From: an uncultured Lachnospiraceae bacterium
GTDB lineage: Bacteria > Bacillota > Clostridia > Lachnospirales > Lachnospiraceae
NCBI GenBank assembly: GCA_958444395.1
Contig: CAUCOL010000097.1
Coordinates: 1 to 7,072, forward strand
Length of the DNA: 7,072 nt
Reading direction: 5' to 3'
Of the stretch, positions 6,452 to 7,072 are shown piece after piece (position 1 is the stretch's first letter; each line of letters opens with the position of its first letter). The position numbers and the translations under genes are program-made. A model generated the notes under the pieces. It was not told where the DNA came from. It searched no databases and saw only the letters and a list, made by a program, of their open reading frames with translations.

Positions 6452-7072
6452 ATGTTGATGGGACTTTCCTATTATTTTATCATTATGGATTTTCTGATCT
6501 ACGGCTTTCTGGGCTGGATCTACGAAAGTACCTTCTGTTCGATCAAAAGCGGCAAACCGGTCAACCGTGGTTTTCTGATCGGTCCTCTGATCCCGATCTA
6601 CGGCTTTGGCGGCACACTGGTCTATGTGTTCCTGCGTCCCCTGCAGACGCATCCATCGCTCCTTTTTGCCGGTGGTATGCTGCTGGCAACCGTTACAGAG
6701 TATATCACCTCCTATGCTATGGAGAAGCTGTTTCATGCGCAGTGGTGGGATTACAGCCGGGAGCCTTATAATTTTCAGGGACGCATCGCGTTGATCCCGT
6801 CCATGTTCTGGGGTTTCCTTACTCTGCTGGCATTTGATTTTCTACAGCCTGCCGTCACCTCGATCATGCATCTGATCCCGGAGAAAGCAGGAGTAGTCCT
6901 GATACATATCGTCGCTGCCATCACCTGTGTGGATCTTGTTTATACCGTGATCACAACGATCAACTTCCGCAATCAGCTGGAAAATCTCTCCCGCATCCGC
7001 GAAGAACTGGTCGAGCTGCTGGAAGAGGGACAGTTTGCACCACTTAAGGAGCTTCTGGCAAATGCACCGGGT
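6452..7072 (+). CDS. CmpB-like / putative ABC-transporter type IV membrane protein, C-terminus cut by window edge
   Basis: The frame is open for 207 codons to the window edge without a stop. The product is a polytopic membrane protein with hydrophobic stretches near residues 5-24, 41-63, 70-90, 112-131 and 147-170, followed by a charged, probably coiled C-terminal tail (LENLSRIREELVELLEE). Recognisable family motifs are YGFLGWIYES (17-26), VNRGFLIGPLIPIYGFG (37-53), TEYITSYAMEK (82-92) and WWDYSREPYNFQGRI (98-112). These match the family catalogued as putative ABC-transporter type IV (CmpB-like). Its biochemical role is not established and no ATPase partner is visible here. The start is supported by AAGGCGGA (6436-6443), 8 bases upstream; the ATG at 6458 is an alternative. 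It is transcribed away from leuA. Confidence 0.86.
   Translation, partial: MLMGLSYYFIIMDFLIYGFLGWIYESTFCSIKSGKPVNRGFLIGPLIPIYGFGGTLVYVFLRPLQTHPSLLFAGGMLLATVTEYITSYAMEKLFHAQWWDYSREPYNFQGRIALIPSMFWGFLTLLAFDFLQPAVTSIMHLIPEKAGVVLIHIVAAITCVDLVYTVITTINFRNQLENLSRIREELVELLEEGQFAPLKELLANAPG

Noticed and set aside
1..7072. CRISPR array, tRNA or rRNA gene, phage or transposase gene.
   Set aside because: No regularly spaced repeats, tRNA cloverleaf, rRNA signature or transposase-like reading frame was found by eye.

Overview
The window looks like chromosomal DNA from an anaerobic, low-to-mid-GC Firmicute, most likely a gut Lachnospiraceae-type Clostridia (inference). The evidence is a tRNA-sensing T-box leader, a type 2 (Firmicutes-type) galT, a type 2 leuA, a CmpB-like membrane protein, purine-rich ribosome binding sites and sigma-A type promoters.

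Layout, left to right. (1) 1-2130, minus strand: a cytosolic glycoside hydrolase family 94 sugar phosphorylase with its C-terminus cut off by the window edge. It has its own near-consensus promoter at 2232-2261. (2) 2308-2381: a very long symmetric hairpin that can act as a bidirectional terminator and closes the galT unit. (3) 2447-3946, minus: galT type 2. (4) 3947-4067: a short gap with a GC-rich hairpin lacking a U-tract and no convincing promoter, so galT may be read through from leuA. (5) 4068-5738, minus: leuA. (6) 5739-6223: the leuA leader. It holds a complete T-box riboswitch (about 5937-6205) with a CUC leucine specifier and a T-box terminator, followed by a roughly 140-bp palindromic, MITE-like repeat between the terminator and the leuA ribosome binding site. 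(7) 6375-6403: a promoter firing to the right. (8) 6452-7072, plus: a multi-pass membrane protein of the CmpB / putative ABC-transporter type IV family, truncated by the right edge.

How the genes relate. The GH94 enzyme should release a sugar 1-phosphate (usually glucose 1-phosphate) from a disaccharide by phosphorolysis. GalT exchanges UMP between UDP-glucose and galactose 1-phosphate and also yields glucose 1-phosphate. The two are therefore neighbours in sugar-phosphate metabolism, although terminator and promoter evidence puts them in separate transcription units. LeuA makes the first committed intermediate of leucine synthesis and is expected to be switched on when tRNA-Leu is uncharged. 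The CmpB-like gene is divergent and has no visible link to the others.

No CRISPR array, phage gene, rRNA, tRNA or transposase gene was seen. The least ordinary parts are the repeat in the leuA leader, the His-to-Gln change at an expected phosphate-binding position of the GH94 enzyme, and the possible galT read-through from a leucine-regulated transcript.
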